This document shows positions 63,001 through 64,000 of a stretch of 64,000 nucleotides of DNA, piece after piece. Both the position numbers and the translations under genes were made by a program. Source of the DNA: Heterotrichella gracilis (Eukaryota; Sar; Xanthophyceae; Tribonematales; Xanthonemataceae); the NCBI GenBank assembly GCA_032358255.1, contig JAULBX010012985.1, positions 1 through 64,000 of the forward strand, given 5' to 3'. The notes beneath the pieces are model-generated. The model saw nothing but the letters and a program-made list of their open reading frames with translations, was not told the origin of the DNA and did not search any database. Positions within the stretch are counted from its first letter, which is position 1, and each line of letters opens with the position of its first letter.

Positions 63001-64000
63001 AGGCCCTCTATGGCGGTGTCGCTGTGGTACGAGGCCGCTGTGCCAGCTGGTGTGCCGGGGCTGCTGGTGGGTCTACTTTGAGTGGTCCTGAAAGGGGCAC
63101 ATATGCAGTAAGCTGTTGATTTGCATCAGAGGGCCTCATGGTGCTGCCAACTGGTGTGTCAGGTTGCTTGTGGGTGTACTGTGCGTGGTCTGAAAAAGGT
63201 ACAGATGCAGTATGCTGATGCCTTGCATTAGAAGGCCGCATGGTGCTGAATTGTGCCCATCCCAAGCACATGTGTACTACACAGCCATCCACAGCTGCAG
63301 TATGCTGTTGACTTGCATCGCAGGGGCCTCTTGGTGCTGCATTGTATCCCAGCACATGTACTACCACAGCCACCCACAGTTTGTATGCGTGCTGTATGCA
63401 GATGCACACCAAGAGAGTTGTTACTTTTTGTTTGTAATTGACAGTACGCACTGCAAGGTACAATGGTGAAACCCACCCATGCGTCGCCTCGTGCCCTGGA
63501 TCATTCAGCTGGTCATCATCAAAGCACACCGCATCGTCCTCCTCACATGGGATCGATGTGCAGGTGAGGATGTTGCTGATCCCAGATTGCATCAGCGGTG
63601 TAGCCAGCAGTTGGTATTGGTGCCGAGACTGTGCATTCTCCAGTTCTTCAGCCTGTGCAACATGGCTAGCCACAGCATCATGGAGGTGTGGATCAGAGCA
63701 CTTTTTGCTCCCAAGCTGGACAAGGTCATCTGCTGCAAAAGTGTTGGATTTTCTGGTGGAGATATCTGACAGTGCTGGGCGCATAGAGTCGGATGCCATG
63801 CTGAAAGATGCTTCATTGCCTGGCTTGCACGTAATTAAGCTGCCGTTGCTGGAATGCAGGGCAGTTGTCTGGGTGCAGGCGTTACACTGCACGCGCTGGG
63901 TAAGGCTTCCATTTTGAGCCGCCTGATGCATCATTGCCACGTCATTTGTGTGCTGCTGCTGCAACTCCTCCGAGGCTGCTTTGAGCCTATCATGCTCACT
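57088..64000 (-). CDS. long coiled-coil protein, 3' part only (possible kinesin-like tail)
   Basis: Exons in phase from the window edge: 64000-63477, 63087-62785, 62549-62432, 62273-61818, 61610-61541, 61151-61078, 60799-60635, 59990-59896, 59632-59559, 59430-59281, 58810-58620 and 58278-57088. The model gives about 1,100 residues, and the 5' end lies beyond the window. It is mostly heptad-rich: SVNKQLSVLERHIHDKEELI, EEEKKMIRTYYDEKILQVQG, KQRVKGLEDELNHMRQQQGA, ALQKELFYYKQVNKELKEQI. The last exon codes for a disordered Ser/Ala/Thr tail with internal repeats (EPASTS.AG..A). The pattern of short coiled-coil blocks with a DKEELIQTLQKNE-type stretch recalls kinesin or centrosomal/flagellar proteins, but no motor domain is in view, so this is a weak inference. 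Introns carry many exon-edge echoes. Confidence 0.7.
60060..60100 (-). repeat. echo of coiled-coil exon 59896-59990 5' end
   Basis: TGCTGGCTGCG, then AGCTCATCAAGCTC.GCAACC and TGGAACAAC, repeats 59957-60000, including the acceptor. Confidence 0.85.
60345..60600 (-). repeat. three tandem echoes of the 3' end of exon 60635-60799 with CCCTAAA spacers
   Basis: (C)CACC(T)TGCG(G/A)GC and AGTCTGCTGCTCCA(T/C)CAGC, the exon end with its donor, is present at about 60347, 60450 and 60551 as well as at the true exon (60632). Each copy is followed by CATCCAGAACCCTAAACCCT-like sequence. Spacing is about 85 to 105 bp. Confidence 0.9.
60841..60893. repeat. 53-bp hairpin element, relative of 24476-24533
   Basis: CAGCAGGACTTTAATA and TATTGAAGTCCTCCTG are inverted copies, with GATATCAC/GTGATATA inside. 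The arms match those of the hairpin in the HDAC intron. It lies 42 bp upstream of exon 60799-60635, on its 5' intron side. Confidence 0.75.
61160..61400 (-). repeat. echoes of coiled-coil exon 61151-61078 with TTTAGGG spacers
   Basis: A full-length decayed copy (GTCCAGGCGATCCTCCAGGT, CCTGCTGCAGCTCTGCACCA) is at about 61287-61341. Partial copies of the acceptor side are at about 61187-61206 and 61376-61395. The spacers read GTTGGGGTTTAGGGTTTAGG. Confidence 0.9.
63110..63345 (-). repeat. three echoes of coiled-coil exon 63087-62785 5' end
   Basis: Units of about 90-110 bp follow the exon acceptor. Each has GCAGTA(A/T)GCTG(T/A)TG, TTGCAT(C/T)AGA(G)GG and CATGGTGCTG in order, near 63106, 63209 and 63297. 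The first unit also repeats the GTGTGTCAGG, TTGTGGGT, GTGGTCTGAAAA part of the exon edge. Confidence 0.8.

Overview
This window looks like nuclear DNA of a green alga or closely related Viridiplantae protist. The genes are split into many short exons with GT/AG introns. Plant-type telomere-like tracts (TTTAGGG/CCCTAAA) lie inside introns and between genes. The gene set is eukaryotic and includes a class I histone deacetylase, NTF2, a predicted plastid ACT-domain protein, a eukaryote-type UDP-galactopyranose mutase, a membrane glycerophosphodiester phosphodiesterase, an HIAT1-like MFS carrier, a cyclin-like protein and a very long coiled-coil protein. I see no prokaryotic operon, CRISPR array, rRNA or tRNA. 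The species call is an inference; I cannot place it below 'green alga-like'.

Layout: 1-816 is a LINE fragment (-) and 868-2777 a hAT transposase (+), followed by an array of AGGCCTAG-like motifs to about 3485. 3976-7356 is a SAP-domain gene (-). 7544-8613 is a 5'-truncated LINE (+). 8986-11223 is an orphan gene (+). 12949-13457 is NTF2 (-). 13989-19198 holds three tandem copies of an orphan gene (+), of which only the last is intact, with an unrelated membrane-anchored gene (15383-16198, -) between copies. 19199-21647 has no gene I can support. 21648-27307 is the histone deacetylase (-), head to head with the ACT-domain gene (28331-31823, +). 34834-38216 is the cyclin-like gene (-). 41980-45101 is the GDPD (+), 46168-50834 the MFS carrier (+) and 52074-56073 the UDP-galactopyranose mutase (+). 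57088-64000 is the 3' part of the coiled-coil gene (-), which runs off the window.

The most striking signal is structural. In most of these genes the introns next to an exon carry one to four decayed tandem copies ('echoes') of that exon's edge, including the splice site. The copies are often separated by short telomere-like tracts. One exon in the SAP gene is duplicated in frame, so both copies may be translated. Tandem duplication of exon segments containing AGGT is a known route to new introns; this window looks as if the process, or a related repair process, has acted repeatedly.

The exon models of the HDAC, ACT, cyclin-like, GDPD, MFS, UGM, coiled-coil and copy-C orphan genes were checked by hand for splice consensus and for reading phase across every junction. 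In each, all junctions are phase-compatible. The window also holds several hairpin or palindromic elements; two of them (24476-24533 and 60841-60893) share sequence and may be a miniature element family.
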